NCBI GenBank assembly: GCA_012522765.1
Contig: JAAYJW010000276.1
Location: forward strand, 1 to 44,568
DNA: 44,568 nucleotides
Reading direction: 5' to 3'
Source: a candidate division WS1 bacterium
GTDB lineage: Bacteria > Armatimonadota > Zipacnadia > Zipacnadales > UBA5352
In this document: piece after piece, positions 17,194-27,100 of the stretch
Layout: each line of letters opens with the position of its first letter
How positions within the stretch are numbered: position 1 is the stretch's first letter
Program-made: the position numbers and the translations under genes
Notes under the pieces: model-generated
What the model saw: the letters and a program-made list of their open reading frames with translations, nothing else
Databases searched by the model: none
What the model was told of the DNA's origin: nothing

Positions 17194-17223
17194 GCGGCCC
17201 GCCATCTGTAGATGGCGGGCCGC
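17194..17223. terminator. Hairpin terminator between ssrA and the Rrf2 gene (possibly bidirectional)
   Basis: Stem GCGGCCCGCCATC / GATGGCGGGCCGC (13 bp) with a TGTA loop, then CCGTCATTTCC on the plus strand. It lies 22 nt beyond the tmRNA flanking stem and 20 nt past the stop of the minus-strand Rrf2 gene at 17243, so it can serve both. Confidence 0.65.
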
Positions 17224-17242
17224 CCGTCATTTCCGTTGCCGG

Positions 17243-17659
17243 TCAGGCGGACTCTGAGGATGCTATCAGATCGCGGACGGTGGTCTGGTCGTACACCTCC
17301 AGCACCGCGTCCCGCGCCCGCTCCCACATGTGATGGAAGGGGCAGTTCCCCTGCAGTTCACAATGAGCGGTGTCCATCATGCAGTGCACGGGCACGAGAG
17401 GTCCCTGGATGTAGCGGATGATCTCGCCCACCGTGATCTGCCGCTCGGCATTGGCAAGCATGTAGCCGCCCTCTTTGCCGCGCTTCGAGTCGATGAAGCC
17501 ACCCGCCTTGAGTTGCGCCAGAATATTCTCCAGAAAGCGTGGCGGGATGGCCTGTGCCTCGGCAATGTCGCCGCTCTTGATCGGCCAGTCGCTCTCCCTG
17601 AGTGTGATCTCGTAGATCGCCCGCAACGCGTACTGGCACTTCTGTGAGAGTATCACCAC
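17243..17659 (-). CDS. Rrf2-family transcriptional regulator with three cysteines
   Basis: 138 residues. The winged-helix N-terminus is typical of Rrf2 (LSQKCQYALRAIYEITLRE, IPPRFLENILAQLKAGGFI, SKRGKEGGYMLA). The C-terminal half carries C-x6-C-x5-C (CMMDTAHCELQGNC), close to the Fe-S-ligating pattern of IscR and NsrR, so it probably holds an Fe-S cluster and senses redox, NO or cluster status. Two adjacent GTG codons (17659, 17656) follow AAGGAG; the second has the better spacing. It is divergent from the DUF1638-ASKHA operon across a 205-nt gap, so it may regulate that operon or itself. No isc/suf genes are nearby. Confidence 0.88.
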   Translation of the reverse strand: MVILSQKCQYALRAIYEITLRESDWPIKSGDIAEAQAIPPRFLENILAQLKAGGFIDSKRGKEGGYMLANAERQITVGEIIRYIQGPLVPVHCMMDTAHCELQGNCPFHHMWERARDAVLEVYDQTTVRDLIASSESA

Positions 17660-17789
17660 AGTGCTCCTTCCAGATCATTACGTCTGCCTCGATAGCTCGC
17701 GATGCCAGGCAAGCGCGCCATCATAAACACTGTAAACCCATGTAACGTTCCCGCGCTGGGCGCGGTTGATGTAGATCCCACCCGACGCC

Positions 17790-17819
17790 TTGCGCATTTG
17801 TGCATCAATCCGCTAAACT
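17790..17819 (+). promoter_or_regulatory. Possible promoter of the DUF1638-ASKHA operon
   Basis: TTGCGC (17790-17795), 18-nt spacer, TAAACT (17814-17819), 45 nt before ATG 17865 and inside the divergent gap with the Rrf2 gene. The match is moderate. I see no convincing palindrome for an operator. Confidence 0.3.
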
Positions 17820-17864
17820 CCTCCAAGTACCCAGGGATAGTCATAAGGTGGGAAGACACCCGAA

Positions 17865-20663
17865 ATGAGAATCAAGCTGCTCGGCTGCGGTGTATTTGAG
17901 CCGGAGCTTTACGCGCTTGTCCCACATTCACCCCACGAAGTTGACTTCGAGCCGCTCGAGGCCGGACTGCACGAGTACCCGAACAAGCTCCGGGAGTGTG
18001 TGCAGGAGGCCATCGATCGTGCCGCGGCAGAGGGCTACGATGCGGTCGCGCTCGCGTACGGCCTCTGTGGTCGCGGCACGTCGAATGTCGCTGCCCGCGG
18101 CATCACCGTCGTCATACCTCGGGTCCACGACTGCCTCACGCTCTTCCTCGGCTCACGCGAGGAGTATCGCCGGCAGTTTCGCGAGCACCCCGGCACCTAC
18201 TACATCACCCCCGGATGGTACTCGCGCAAGATGGGGATGGACCAGACGGGGCGGCCGCGAGCGTGGAGCCTTGACCCGCGCGACCATCCGCGCTGGGATG
18301 AGCTTGCCGAGCGCCATGGGGAAGAGGCCGCCGAGGAGATCATCACTTTCCTGGGAAGCTGGAAGCGCAACTATACGCGGGTGGCGGTGATTGACACCGG
18401 CTGCGAGGGCGTGGAGGAGTGCATGGGGCTGGCGGAACGTATGGCCGACAGCCTCGACTGGTGCTGCGAGCAGCTTCGCGGCGACACCTCCATGCTGCGC
18501 GACCTGGTGATGGGCGAGTGGGACGCTGAGCGCTTCCTCGTGCTGCGGCCGGGGCAGCGCTCGGAGGCGAGCGGCGACGACCAGGTGCTGATCGCGGTCT
18601 CCCCGGGCGCGCCTGGCGCTGAGGGGCCGATCCTCGATGCGCTGGTGGGCGGCGTAACGGGGGCGCTGGGCGAGCGCTCCGGCCTGGGGCTGGGCATTGA
18701 CGCGGGCGGCACCTACACAGATGCGGTCATCTACGACTTTGCCGCCGGCGAGGTGCTCACTAAGGCCAAAGCGCTCACCACGCACTACGACCCCCTGATC
18801 GGCATCAGCAATGCCATTGACGCCCTCGAGCAGCAGTTCATCCCCCTCATTGGGATGGTCGCGCTCTCCACGACCCATGCGACGAATGCGATCGTGGAGG
18901 ATCGCGGCGGGCAGCCCGGATGCATCATCCTGCCGCACGATGGCTTCGATGAGACGCGTGTGCTGTGGCCGCACAGGGCGATCGTTGGCGGCCGGATGAG
19001 CATCGGCGGCGACGAGCTTGTCGCGCTGGATGAGGATGAATGCCGCAAGGCGGTGCGGCGGCTGCTCGCAGAGGGCGTGGACGCCTTCGCGGTCTCTGGC
19101 TACGGCAGCACCCGCAACCCCGCGCACGAGCTACGGCTGCGCGAGATCATCGGCGAGCAGTGCGATCTGCCGGTCGTCTGCGGGCATGAACTCTCGGGGC
19201 GGCTGAACTTCCTCAGCCGCGCGAACACCGCCGCGCTGAACGCCCGACTGCTGCCGATCATTGACCGGCTGCTGGTGGCCACGCGCCGGGCGCTGGAAAA
19301 GCGCGGCATCGGCGCGCCCCTGATGATCGTCAAGGGCGATGGCTCGCTGATCAACAATGAGACGGCCCGGCAGCGCCCGGTGGAGACGGTTCTATCGGGG
19401 CCGGCGGCGAGTGTGCTGGGCGCAAGGCATCTTGCCGATCGCGATGACGCCATGATCATAGACGTCGGCGGCACCACCACGGATGCCGCGATCATCTGCG
19501 ACGGGCGAGCACGGCTCTCGCCTGAGGGGGCGCGGGTGGGCGGCTGGCAGACCTCGGTGGAGGCGGTGCGCATTCGGACGACGGGCCTCGGCGGCGATAG
19601 CGCACTCGACTTCGATGCTGACCGTCGACTGCTGGTCGGCCCGCGCAGGGCGATCCCGCTCTGCTACGTCTCGGCATCCGGGCTGGCGGACGTGACGGCC
19701 GTGCTCGAGCGCGTAACGCGCTGCGACGATCTCGTCTTCACCTGCGCGATGTCGCTGGACTTCCTCCTGCCCGGGCCGATGATCGAGCACCGGAACCTCA
19801 CGGACGCTGAGGAGCGACTGCTGGAGGCGCTTGAGGGCGGTGCGATCAATCGCGGCGATCTCGCGGTGCGGCTGGGGCTCGCCTCGCCGAGGCTGCTCAA
19901 CATCCGCGCGATGGAGGACCGCGGTGTCATCGCGCGCAGCGCTCTCACGCCGACGGACCTGCTGCACTTCACCGGCGACTTCATGGCCTGGGATGCCGCC
20001 GCGGCGAAAGCCGGCGTGGAGGCATTCGCGCTTCTCTACGGCTGCGACAGCGCGGAGCTTGTGCGGAAGCTGTGGGCGCGCATCATCCGCCGGCTCGCGC
20101 TGATGGCGATCTCGGAGGAGCTTGGCGGCGACACCGACCTGGAGACTGAGGCAGAGAGCAGTGAAACGCTGGCGCTGCTGGTCGAGCGCCTGCTGGCAGC
20201 CGATGGCGCGGAGGCGCTGGGGCTGGTCGCGCAGTATAGGCGGCCGATCGTGGGCATCGGCGCGCCGGCGCATGCGTTCCTTCCGCCGCTGCAGGCGTCA
20301 CTGGGGGGCGAGGTGCTGGTCCCCGAGCACGCCGAGGTGGCTAACGCCGTCGGGGCGATAGTGAGCCACGTGGCCGCCTCCGAGGTGGTCGCGGTGCGGC
20401 CGAGCGAGTATGATGCGTTCACCGTGTACGCTCCGGGCGGCAGGCGGGAGTTTGAGAGCCTGACGGATGCGGCCGCGTACGCCGCCGAAGAGGCCTCACG
20501 GACGGCGCGACAGCGGGCACTGGCGGCAGGCGCTACTGAGCCGCGTGTTGAAGTGGAAGTGGATCGCCGCGTGGGTAGGATCTCCACCGGCGAGGAGCAG
20601 TTGATTGAGGTCAATGTTCGCGCCACGGCGGTGGGTTACCCTACGGTGGCCGCGGCAACCTGA
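17865..20663 (+). CDS. DUF1638 domain fused to a hydantoinase/oxoprolinase (ASKHA) ATPase domain
   Basis: 932 residues. Residues 1-225 form a DUF1638 domain (LLGCGVFEPEL, AYGLCGRGTSNV, IPRVHDCLTLFLGS, YYITPGWYSRKMG) with four well-spaced Cys at 8, 69, 90 and 180. From ~274 there is a hydantoinase/oxoprolinase ASKHA ATPase: phosphate-1 loop GLGIDAGGTYTDAVIYD, STTHATNAIVEDRGG, phosphate-2 loop IIDVGGTTTDAAII (~527-542) and a GIGAPAHAFLPPL loop (~797). Between ~650 and 705 lies a winged-helix-like segment ending ALTPTDLLHFTG. No HyuB partner is present, so simple hydantoin or oxoproline hydrolysis is doubtful. DUF1638 genes are often seen near corrinoid methyltransferases, and ATP-driven ASKHA proteins reactivate corrinoids; that role is inference. 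First gene of a four-gene operon. Confidence 0.8.
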   Translation: MRIKLLGCGVFEPELYALVPHSPHEVDFEPLEAGLHEYPNKLRECVQEAIDRAAAEGYDAVALAYGLCGRGTSNVAARGITVVIPRVHDCLTLFLGSREEYRRQFREHPGTYYITPGWYSRKMGMDQTGRPRAWSLDPRDHPRWDELAERHGEEAAEEIITFLGSWKRNYTRVAVIDTGCEGVEECMGLAERMADSLDWCCEQLRGDTSMLRDLVMGEWDAERFLVLRPGQRSEASGDDQVLIAVSPGAPGAEGPILDALVGGVTGALGERSGLGLGIDAGGTYTDAVIYDFAAGEVLTKAKALTTHYDPLIGISNAIDALEQQFIPLIGMVALSTTHATNAIVEDRGGQPGCIILPHDGFDETRVLWPHRAIVGGRMSIGGDELVALDEDECRKAVRRLLAEGVDAFAVSGYGSTRNPAHELRLREIIGEQCDLPVVCGHELSGRLNFLSRANTAALNARLLPIIDRLLVATRRALEKRGIGAPLMIVKGDGSLINNETARQRPVETVLSGPAASVLGARHLADRDDAMIIDVGGTTTDAAIICDGRARLSPEGARVGGWQTSVEAVRIRTTGLGGDSALDFDADRRLLVGPRRAIPLCYVSASGLADVTAVLERVTRCDDLVFTCAMSLDFLLPGPMIEHRNLTDAEERLLEALEGGAINRGDLAVRLGLASPRLLNIRAMEDRGVIARSALTPTDLLHFTGDFMAWDAAAAKAGVEAFALLYGCDSAELVRKLWARIIRRLALMAISEELGGDTDLETEAESSETLALLVERLLAADGAEALGLVAQYRRPIVGIGAPAHAFLPPLQASLGGEVLVPEHAEVANAVGAIVSHVAASEVVAVRPSEYDAFTVYAPGGRREFESLTDAAAYAAEEASRTARQRALAAGATEPRVEVEVDRRVGRISTGEEQLIEVNVRATAVGYPTVAAAT

Positions 20664-20688
20664 GCCGGACGCAGATGAGGTGCTGCAG

Positions 20689-21477
20689 ATGGATGCGTCA
20701 GTGTTTGCGAAATGGTCTTCTCAGATAGAGGAGTTGATGGCGGGCAACCTCGAGCGACTTGTGCGCGAGGCGCTGGGGGAGTTGATCGAGGCCGGGGAGT
20801 TCGAGCTGCTGTCCCACCTGATGCTGACGGGGCCGGAATTTACCGCGCGGCGGATGACCGATGCGCTCATCAAGGTCGGTCGCTTTGAGCCGCTGATTGC
20901 CGGCGCCTGCCTGCGCAGAGAAATCAGACGCGGCGGGCAGCACGCCGGCGGCGCACTGGGGAGCAAGGCGATCTTCCGGGATTTCGAGGCGCCTGAGGCG
21001 GGTGAGCCGGGGGTGCCTGAGCATATCATGGAGGAGGCGGAGGCGATCGCAAGCCACGCCAACCAGGCGCGACGAATCGCCGCCCAGCGCGAGGCGCAGC
21101 TTGATCGCGATCCCGTCCGCCAGCACATTGTGGACCGTCTCGGCGAGTTGCTGAACACCTCGGAGGATGCGATGGAGGCAGTGATCGCCATCGCTCGGAC
21201 GTCGGTCTTCGAAGAGACGGCGCGCTCCGCGGGCATGAAGCTCGGCAACAACAAGATCGTGATGGGCCGGATCAGCCGCGCCGGTCGCGTTGCGGACATG
21301 GTCGCGGTCGGTGACGCCTCAGGCTCTCAGGCGGTCAAGACGATCATTGCTCGTAGCCTCGCATCGGCGATGCCGGAAAGCTCGGACCCGTCGTACCGGG
21401 CGGCGCTGGAGTACGTCGCCGACCACCATCCGCAGGAGGCCGTGCAGCGCGCGGCACGGAAGGCTCTGGGGCGGTAG
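20689..21477 (+). CDS. Unrecognised alpha-helical protein (HEAT-like?)
   Basis: 262 residues, not recognised. The composition is almost all helical, with amphipathic repeats of about 35-40 residues (for example LERLVREALGELIEAGEFEL, VRQHIVDRLGELLNTSED, YRAALEYVADHHPQEAVQRA), suggesting a HEAT-like scaffold. There is no signal peptide, membrane helix or Cys cluster. A loop (REIRRGGQHAGGALGSK) is rich in Gly and Arg. ATG 20689 is chosen for TGAGGTG about 6 nt upstream; an in-frame ATG at 20605 would overlap the upstream gene by 59 nt. It lies 25 nt after the DUF1638-ASKHA gene and 48 nt before the propeller gene, so it is co-transcribed and may be a partner of that ATPase. Confidence 0.75.
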   Translation: MDASVFAKWSSQIEELMAGNLERLVREALGELIEAGEFELLSHLMLTGPEFTARRMTDALIKVGRFEPLIAGACLRREIRRGGQHAGGALGSKAIFRDFEAPEAGEPGVPEHIMEEAEAIASHANQARRIAAQREAQLDRDPVRQHIVDRLGELLNTSEDAMEAVIAIARTSVFEETARSAGMKLGNNKIVMGRISRAGRVADMVAVGDASGSQAVKTIIARSLASAMPESSDPSYRAALEYVADHHPQEAVQRAARKALGR

Positions 21478-21525
21478 CGTTCTTCATCGGTCGAATCGGT
21501 TCGACTCCCCGAAAGGATACCCGCA

Positions 21526-22608
21526 GTGGACTACCGCAGCAGATGGCAACAGAGGCGGCGCGAGCGTGCAGTTCGCCTGCGCCTGATCCTGATCGTGGCG
21601 GCGGTGATTGCGGCGGTGTTCGCGATCATCTCCACGCGCGGCGTGGCAAGGCCTGCGCCCGCGGGGTACCAGCTTCTGCGGCCGGATATCTGCTGGCTCG
21701 CCGCCATCGAGGACGGGATCCTCGTAACCACCCGCTCCGGCATGCTCATCAAGCTCACGCCGGATCTGGCGCCTGCCGAGAACGGCTGGAGCGAGCCCTA
21801 CACGAGTCCTGCCGGGTTGTGGGGCCGCGCTGCCGTGGCAGATGGCAACGCGCTGATCGGTGGCGCCGATGTGCGGCTTCGGGCGATCGATCTCACTACC
21901 GCACTTGCCACCTGGGAAGTTGAAGTCGGCGGCGCGGTGCCGGGAGTAACGGTGTCGGGCGGCGAAGTGTTCTTCGGTTCGGACCTTCCGGCCATCTTCT
22001 CTGTCACAACCGCCGGCGTCCGTCGGTGGAGCAGGCCGCTCGATGATCACTCGGCCTCGCCTCCGCTGGTGACCGACGATGCCATCATCACCGGGACTCT
22101 GGCCGGGCAGGTGTGCGCGCTGGACCGCCGTGACGGGTCACTGCTATGGTGCCTGGAGACAGGCGCACCGATCTTTGCCCCGCCGCGGATGGGCCCGAGC
22201 AGCATCCTGGTGGGCGACGACGCCGGGCTGCTCCACAGCGTCACGCCGGCTGGCGACCTGCTCTTCTCGCTGGAGATGAACGGTGTAATACGACACGCCG
22301 CGGGCATCAGCGGCGGCGTGCTGGTGGTGGGCGATAGTTCGGGCCTGCTCTTGCGCATCAACCCGGCGGATATGACCGAGATCTGGCGGCGGCGGCTTCC
22401 GGGGCCACTCGCGGCCGAGCCTGTGATCGTGGGCGATGTCGTCTGGGTGGGAGCGGGCGAGCACCTGCTCGCGCTGAGGGTGGAGAGCGGCGCCACTATC
22501 TGCGAACGAGTCGCCGAGGCGGAAACGAGTGATGTCATTGCCGCGCACGGACGCATCTACTGGGCGACCACAAACGGCCGGGTTCGCGCCGTCAACTGCG
22601 ATGATTGA
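21526..22608 (+). CDS. Membrane-anchored PQQ-like beta-propeller protein
   Basis: 360 residues. A basic cytoplasmic N-terminus leads to one membrane helix (~19-37, LILIVAAVIAAVFAIIS). An extracytoplasmic beta-propeller follows, built from PQQ/BamB-type repeats in which a Trp or similar residue closes each blade (LATWEVEVGGAVPG, GSLLWCLETGAPIFAPP, TEIWRRRLPGPLAAEP). No dehydrogenase active-site residues are evident, so it is probably a scaffold or binding protein rather than a quinoprotein enzyme. GTG start at 21526 with GAAAGGA upstream. Third gene of the operon. No beta-barrel assembly gene is nearby, so BamB is unlikely. Confidence 0.8.
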   Translation: MDYRSRWQQRRRERAVRLRLILIVAAVIAAVFAIISTRGVARPAPAGYQLLRPDICWLAAIEDGILVTTRSGMLIKLTPDLAPAENGWSEPYTSPAGLWGRAAVADGNALIGGADVRLRAIDLTTALATWEVEVGGAVPGVTVSGGEVFFGSDLPAIFSVTTAGVRRWSRPLDDHSASPPLVTDDAIITGTLAGQVCALDRRDGSLLWCLETGAPIFAPPRMGPSSILVGDDAGLLHSVTPAGDLLFSLEMNGVIRHAAGISGGVLVVGDSSGLLLRINPADMTEIWRRRLPGPLAAEPVIVGDVVWVGAGEHLLALRVESGATICERVAEAETSDVIAAHGRIYWATTNGRVRAVNCDD

Positions 22609-22633
22609 ACCGGCAGCGGATTGGCGGTAGCAG

Positions 22634-23974
22634 ATGTCCCAGCCGATGCCGCAGACGAGCACAACTCAGCTCAGCCGCCGCAACTTCAAGGTCGGCGTCA
22701 TCAACGGCGCGTTCTGGCTGCTGGCCCGAGCGCTGACCGATCCCGACACCGTGCTTCCAGCTTTCGCCGTCGCACTGATGGGCGACAACCCGATCTACGT
22801 CGGGCTGCTCGTATCGCTGGTGAGCGCCGGCTGGTTCTGGCCCCCGCTGCTGATGACCACCACGATGGCGACGCGGCGCGACCGCCACGTCTACTACAAA
22901 GTCTCCGCGATCATCCGCCTGCTCTCGGTAGTCGGGCTCTGGGCGGCCGCGCGCTATCTCGCCCCGGAACGTCCCGCGCTGGCCTTCGTGGCGGTGAGCG
23001 TAAGCTACCTGGCGTTCACCTCCGGCGGCGGCATCGGCCTGATACCTTTCATGTCGGTCGTCACCGACTCGATCACCGCCTCCCGCCGGGGGCGCTTCTT
23101 CGCCATGCGCTTCTTCTTCGGCGGGCTGATGGCGTTCGGCGCGGGATTCTGGATCAGGTGGCTGCTGAGCGAGGACAGCGGACTGGCCTTTCCCGCCAAC
23201 TACGCCTATCTGTTCCTCGTCGCGGCTATAGTGGCGGCAGTCTCGCTTGTGGCATGGTGGGTAGCGTGGGAGCCAGCACACAAGATCGAGACACGGGCGC
23301 TCCCACTGCGCATCCAACTGCTGAGGGGTCTGCGGAGGTTGCGGCGCCTGCCGGTCTTCCGGCGCCTCGTCGGCACGCGCCTGATGATGTCGGCATCGTA
23401 CGGGCTGGTTGTGCCCTTCCTCATTCCCTATGCCTATGAGAACCTGGGCATGGTGGAGGCGATGGTCGGCGTCGCTCTGGCATCGCGCGTGCTCTGCTAC
23501 TCCATGTTCAACATCCTCTGGAGCCGCGTCTCGAGCCGCTACGGCAACCGCATGCTGCTGATTACATCCGGGGTGCTGCATCTGCTGGCGATCCTGATGG
23601 CGCTGATGACGCCGCTGTTGCCACCGGTGCAGACCGGTCAGTTGCTGGGGCTGGAGTTCAGCCTGCCGCTGATCGTGCTGATGATCATCTTCGGCGCGCT
23701 GGGGGCGGCCGATTCGGGGCAGCAGACGGGGCAGAGCGCGTATCTGCTGGAGTACGCACCCGAGCGGACGCGTCCGGTCTATCTCGCCACTTACTATCTC
23801 CTCGCGCTGCCGGTATCGTTCATGCCGCTCGCCACGGCACTGCTGATAGGCCAGGCGGGGCGTTACAGTCTCGTCTTCGGATTGGGGCTGCTGGCGGCGG
23901 CGATCAACGTCGTGCTGTATACGCGGCTCGTTCGCCTCGATGGCGACGAAGCCACCGAGGCGCCATCGTCCTGA
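22634..23974 (+). CDS. MFS transporter
   Basis: 446 residues with about 12 membrane helices in two six-helix halves, joined by a basic cytoplasmic loop (LPLRIQLLRGLRRLRRLP). Typical MFS features are the Asp/Arg-bearing loop after TM2 (TTTMATRRDRHVYYK) and a similar loop in the second half (WSRVSSRYGNRMLL). The substrate cannot be read from sequence. Start ATG 22634, 25 nt after the propeller gene, so it is the last gene of the operon beginning with the DUF1638-ASKHA fusion. It probably imports the operon's substrate or exports its product, which is inference. Confidence 0.85.
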   Translation: MSQPMPQTSTTQLSRRNFKVGVINGAFWLLARALTDPDTVLPAFAVALMGDNPIYVGLLVSLVSAGWFWPPLLMTTTMATRRDRHVYYKVSAIIRLLSVVGLWAAARYLAPERPALAFVAVSVSYLAFTSGGGIGLIPFMSVVTDSITASRRGRFFAMRFFFGGLMAFGAGFWIRWLLSEDSGLAFPANYAYLFLVAAIVAAVSLVAWWVAWEPAHKIETRALPLRIQLLRGLRRLRRLPVFRRLVGTRLMMSASYGLVVPFLIPYAYENLGMVEAMVGVALASRVLCYSMFNILWSRVSSRYGNRMLLITSGVLHLLAILMALMTPLLPPVQTGQLLGLEFSLPLIVLMIIFGALGAADSGQQTGQSAYLLEYAPERTRPVYLATYYLLALPVSFMPLATALLIGQAGRYSLVFGLGLLAAAINVVLYTRLVRLDGDEATEAPSS

Positions 23975-24014
23975 CCGAGCAGCGACCCGTCCCCGTCGCC
24001 AGGATCAAAGAAAA

Positions 24015-24042
24015 GCCGCCCGACGATTGACGCCGGGCGGTT
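24015..24042 (-). terminator. Rho-independent terminator of the giant ATPase gene
   Basis: Read on the minus strand: stem AACCGCCCG / CGGGCGGCTT around an 11-nt loop, followed by TTTCTTT. It lies about 150 nt beyond the minus-strand stop at 24194. On the plus strand it could also slow transcription leaving the MFS gene. Confidence 0.6.
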
Positions 24043-24193
24043 GCTCGACCGCGGGGTGTGACCTGGTGAGACGAATGATTCGCTACGCCCACGGCGAGCA
24101 GTCACTCTGATTGAGCTGCTGTATGCGCATTAACGCTCGCCACTATGGATCGTTTCGGTCATTTTACGTTAAGTTTTCGTGAAGAAGCTGATG

Positions 24194-27100
24194 TCAGGGC
24201 TCGATGTGCAGGAGGTCCTCGTCGGTGCCCTCGCCGTCTGCAACCAGCCACTGCCGCACAATCTCAAGCGCTTCGTCTCGGCTTAGTGTTCGCCCGGAAA
24301 GCTGTCGGCGCAGTTCGGACAGGCTGCGCGACCGCACGTTCTGCCCGGCCAGCGAGCGCTGCAGGTGCGTGAGCACATCATCGCCCAGCAGCGGCATGAG
24401 CGCGCGCGCGCCCATGTCTTCGGGCATCCGCACAAGCTGCGCCAACTTGCGCACCGTCTCGCCCCGGTGGGGCAGCGAGCGCAGATAGTCGGCGAGAGCC
24501 CGCTGGTTGGCCGGTGAGCGCAGCGCACCGACATACTCCTGCACTCCCCGCGCCGCGAGATCACTGACTTCCTCCGGGGCCCGCAGATGGATCTCCTCCC
24601 CCAGCCGCAGACCGCAACTGGGGCATACCGGCCGCGTTTCAAGCTCCTGCGATAGAGACAACTCGCGGCAACGCTTGGCAAGTTCGCGCTCGATCTGATC
24701 GTTGACCGCGCTTAGATCGTGCTCGACCTCGATATCGAGCCGGTCCAGCGCCGAGAGCACTCGCATCTCGGGCGTCGCGCGCAGGGTGTTGTACGGCTCG
24801 AACTCCGATGCCCGGTAGACCGCGTTGTGCCACGCGCTGTAGCGGCGCTTGTAACGGGCGAAGAAGACCTGTGCGAGCCGGACGATTGTCTGCTCCTCCC
24901 CCACCGCCTCTTCGCCCGCGTCAATCGTCGCCAGCAGCCGATCGCGCAGTTCCGCGATGTCCGAGTCCTCGGGCAGCCAGAGGTCCTCGTCCTTGAGATA
25001 CTGCCGCAGCGCGACGATCTGCGGCGCAACATCCTCGGCGAAATGCTCCAGCAGTTCAACGACCCGCAGCAGGTCGCGGAGCTTGCTGACGCCGTTGGTG
25101 GTATCGAGGTACGGGTCGGCGCCCTCGATCAGATTCGCCAGGCCTTCGGCGGGGTATGCAGCCGGGTCTATCAGATTGAAGAAGCGTTCGACGTGCCCCA
25201 GTGCGCTGAAGGTCTCGCGCCAGACGGTCTGCGGCTGGTCGAGCTGGCCGCGCAGCTCATCTATCGCCGCGCGCAACTCCCCGATCCGCTCCAGCCACTC
25301 CTCCCGCGCCTCGATCAGCGCCTCCCAGATGATCGCCTGGGCGGCGTGGTCGGGGTTGGAGATGGCCTGGTCGAAGACGATGCGCGTGAGGCGCGAGAGC
25401 TTCTGCCAGTGCTCGTAGGAAAGCAGCGCCGGCCGCGCCACCATCTGCAGATGCCGGGCGATCGGCGTCGGGATGTCGGCAAGCTGCACCGGCGTCTCAT
25501 GCTCATCGAGGGCCATCAGGTGGCCACGGCGGATGAGCGAGGCGATGAGCAGCTCAAAGAGCTCCGGCGGCAGGCCAAGCTCTGACTTCAGGAGATGCTC
25601 CGCGAGATCGGCGCAGACGAGCGGTCGGCCCCGCTGCGTTTCAGGGGTCTGGTCGCGCGCGCGGATACGCTGCATGACCTCGTCGGCGGCTGCCGAGCGC
25701 GCGATGTCGAGCAGGTAGGTCGGCCCCTCGGGAGTGTCCTCCCGTCGCGCGACGCCCAGCGGAATCATGAAGGCCTCGATCAGCGTCCCGAGGCGCGAGT
25801 CGGGCTCAGGATCGGCGTAGCCGGGCCGGATGAAGCGGTCTATGAGCAGGTCTATCTGGCGGCGCGCTGAGAGGAACTGCCGCGGGGCGATCCGCGCGAA
25901 CTCCGGGAAGACGCGCTCGAGCGACCACGCGGCCATCGTGCTGATGGCGCTGCGCCAGTCTCCATCCATCGCGGAAAGCTCGGCGCTTGAGACCGCCTCG
26001 CCGAAGGCGCTCTCGACGGTCCCCTCGTAGTAGGCGGCTCTGACGACATCGGCAACCTGTGCGCCAAGCCGCGCCTCTTCCTCCTCAAGGCGCTGCAGGA
26101 GGCCACGCTCCTGTTCGAGGCCTTTGCGCTGGCTCAGAAGCAGCCTGCAGGCCGCGCAATCGCGCAGGGCATCAAGCTCCCGTTCGTGCAGTGAGCGCGG
26201 GATCCAGCACAGCACCGAGGCGGACCAACGCCCTGCCATCGCCCCGTCGGTTATCTCGCGCCAGCGAGAACGCTGCTGGTCGGCCGAGGTGAGCGTGGCG
26301 ATGTACAGGTGTACGTTCGCGAGGTTCGCCGGCTCCGAGAGCTCCTGCACGCGGCGGTCGATCTCAAGCTCATCGAGCTTATGCACAGGCGCCAGTGAGG
26401 CAGATGCCGCCCGCGCGGTGTTGCGCCAGTGTACCTCAAGCAGCGTCTCCTCCTTCAGTTCACCCAGTGGGATCGTGGGGCCGGCGTAGGCGATCGCCGT
26501 CTGCATCAGTCGCGGGTCATCACGCGAGATGCCCTCACGCGCGAGTGACAGGCGCTCGCGCAGGGTGTCGCCAATCGGCGTATGCACCTCAATGTAGTAG
26601 ACGTCCTCCGCCTCTTCGCGCCCGCGCCTCACCTCGACGAAGCGGCCGTGCAGACGTGCGGCCTCCAGCACTTCGCGCACCTGCGCTCTGTCCGCGACCG
26701 GCTTACCCTCGGCGTCCATGCCGAGCGCCTGCCACAGATCGTCCTCGCCCGGCCAGAGGTTGGCGAGGCGCAGGGCTGTGAGCGCGCGGATGACCCGGCG
26801 GAGCAGATCGGCCTGCGCCGGCGCCACCTCCGCGCCATGCGCTTCGTAGTACTCCAGCGCCTGACCGAGGTAAGGCGCCGCATCCGGGTTGGAGCGAAGC
26901 TGCGGCTGCAGCAGGTCGAAGACCTCAGGCAGCCCGAGCGGCTGCAGATGGGTGCGCTCCGCGAGAAGGCCCGACTCCTGTGCGGCGCGCAGCACCAGCA
27001 GCAGGCCGTCCGCGCGCCCCAGCACCCGTGCGGCAAGCTCTTCGGCAGCGTGTGCCGCCTGTGGGTGCAGAGGGAAATGCTCGATGAGCGCGTCGGCATC

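Noticed and set aside
21490-21505. tRNA-like T arm (GGTTCGACTCC)
   Set aside because: No cloverleaf can be drawn around it; it is only a 6-bp hairpin (GTCGAA-TCGG-TTCGAC) before the propeller gene.
22592-23581. 329-codon open frame on the minus strand
   Set aside because: Antisense to the MFS gene, which has clear membrane helices; the minus frame is Gln/His/Arg-rich without motifs.
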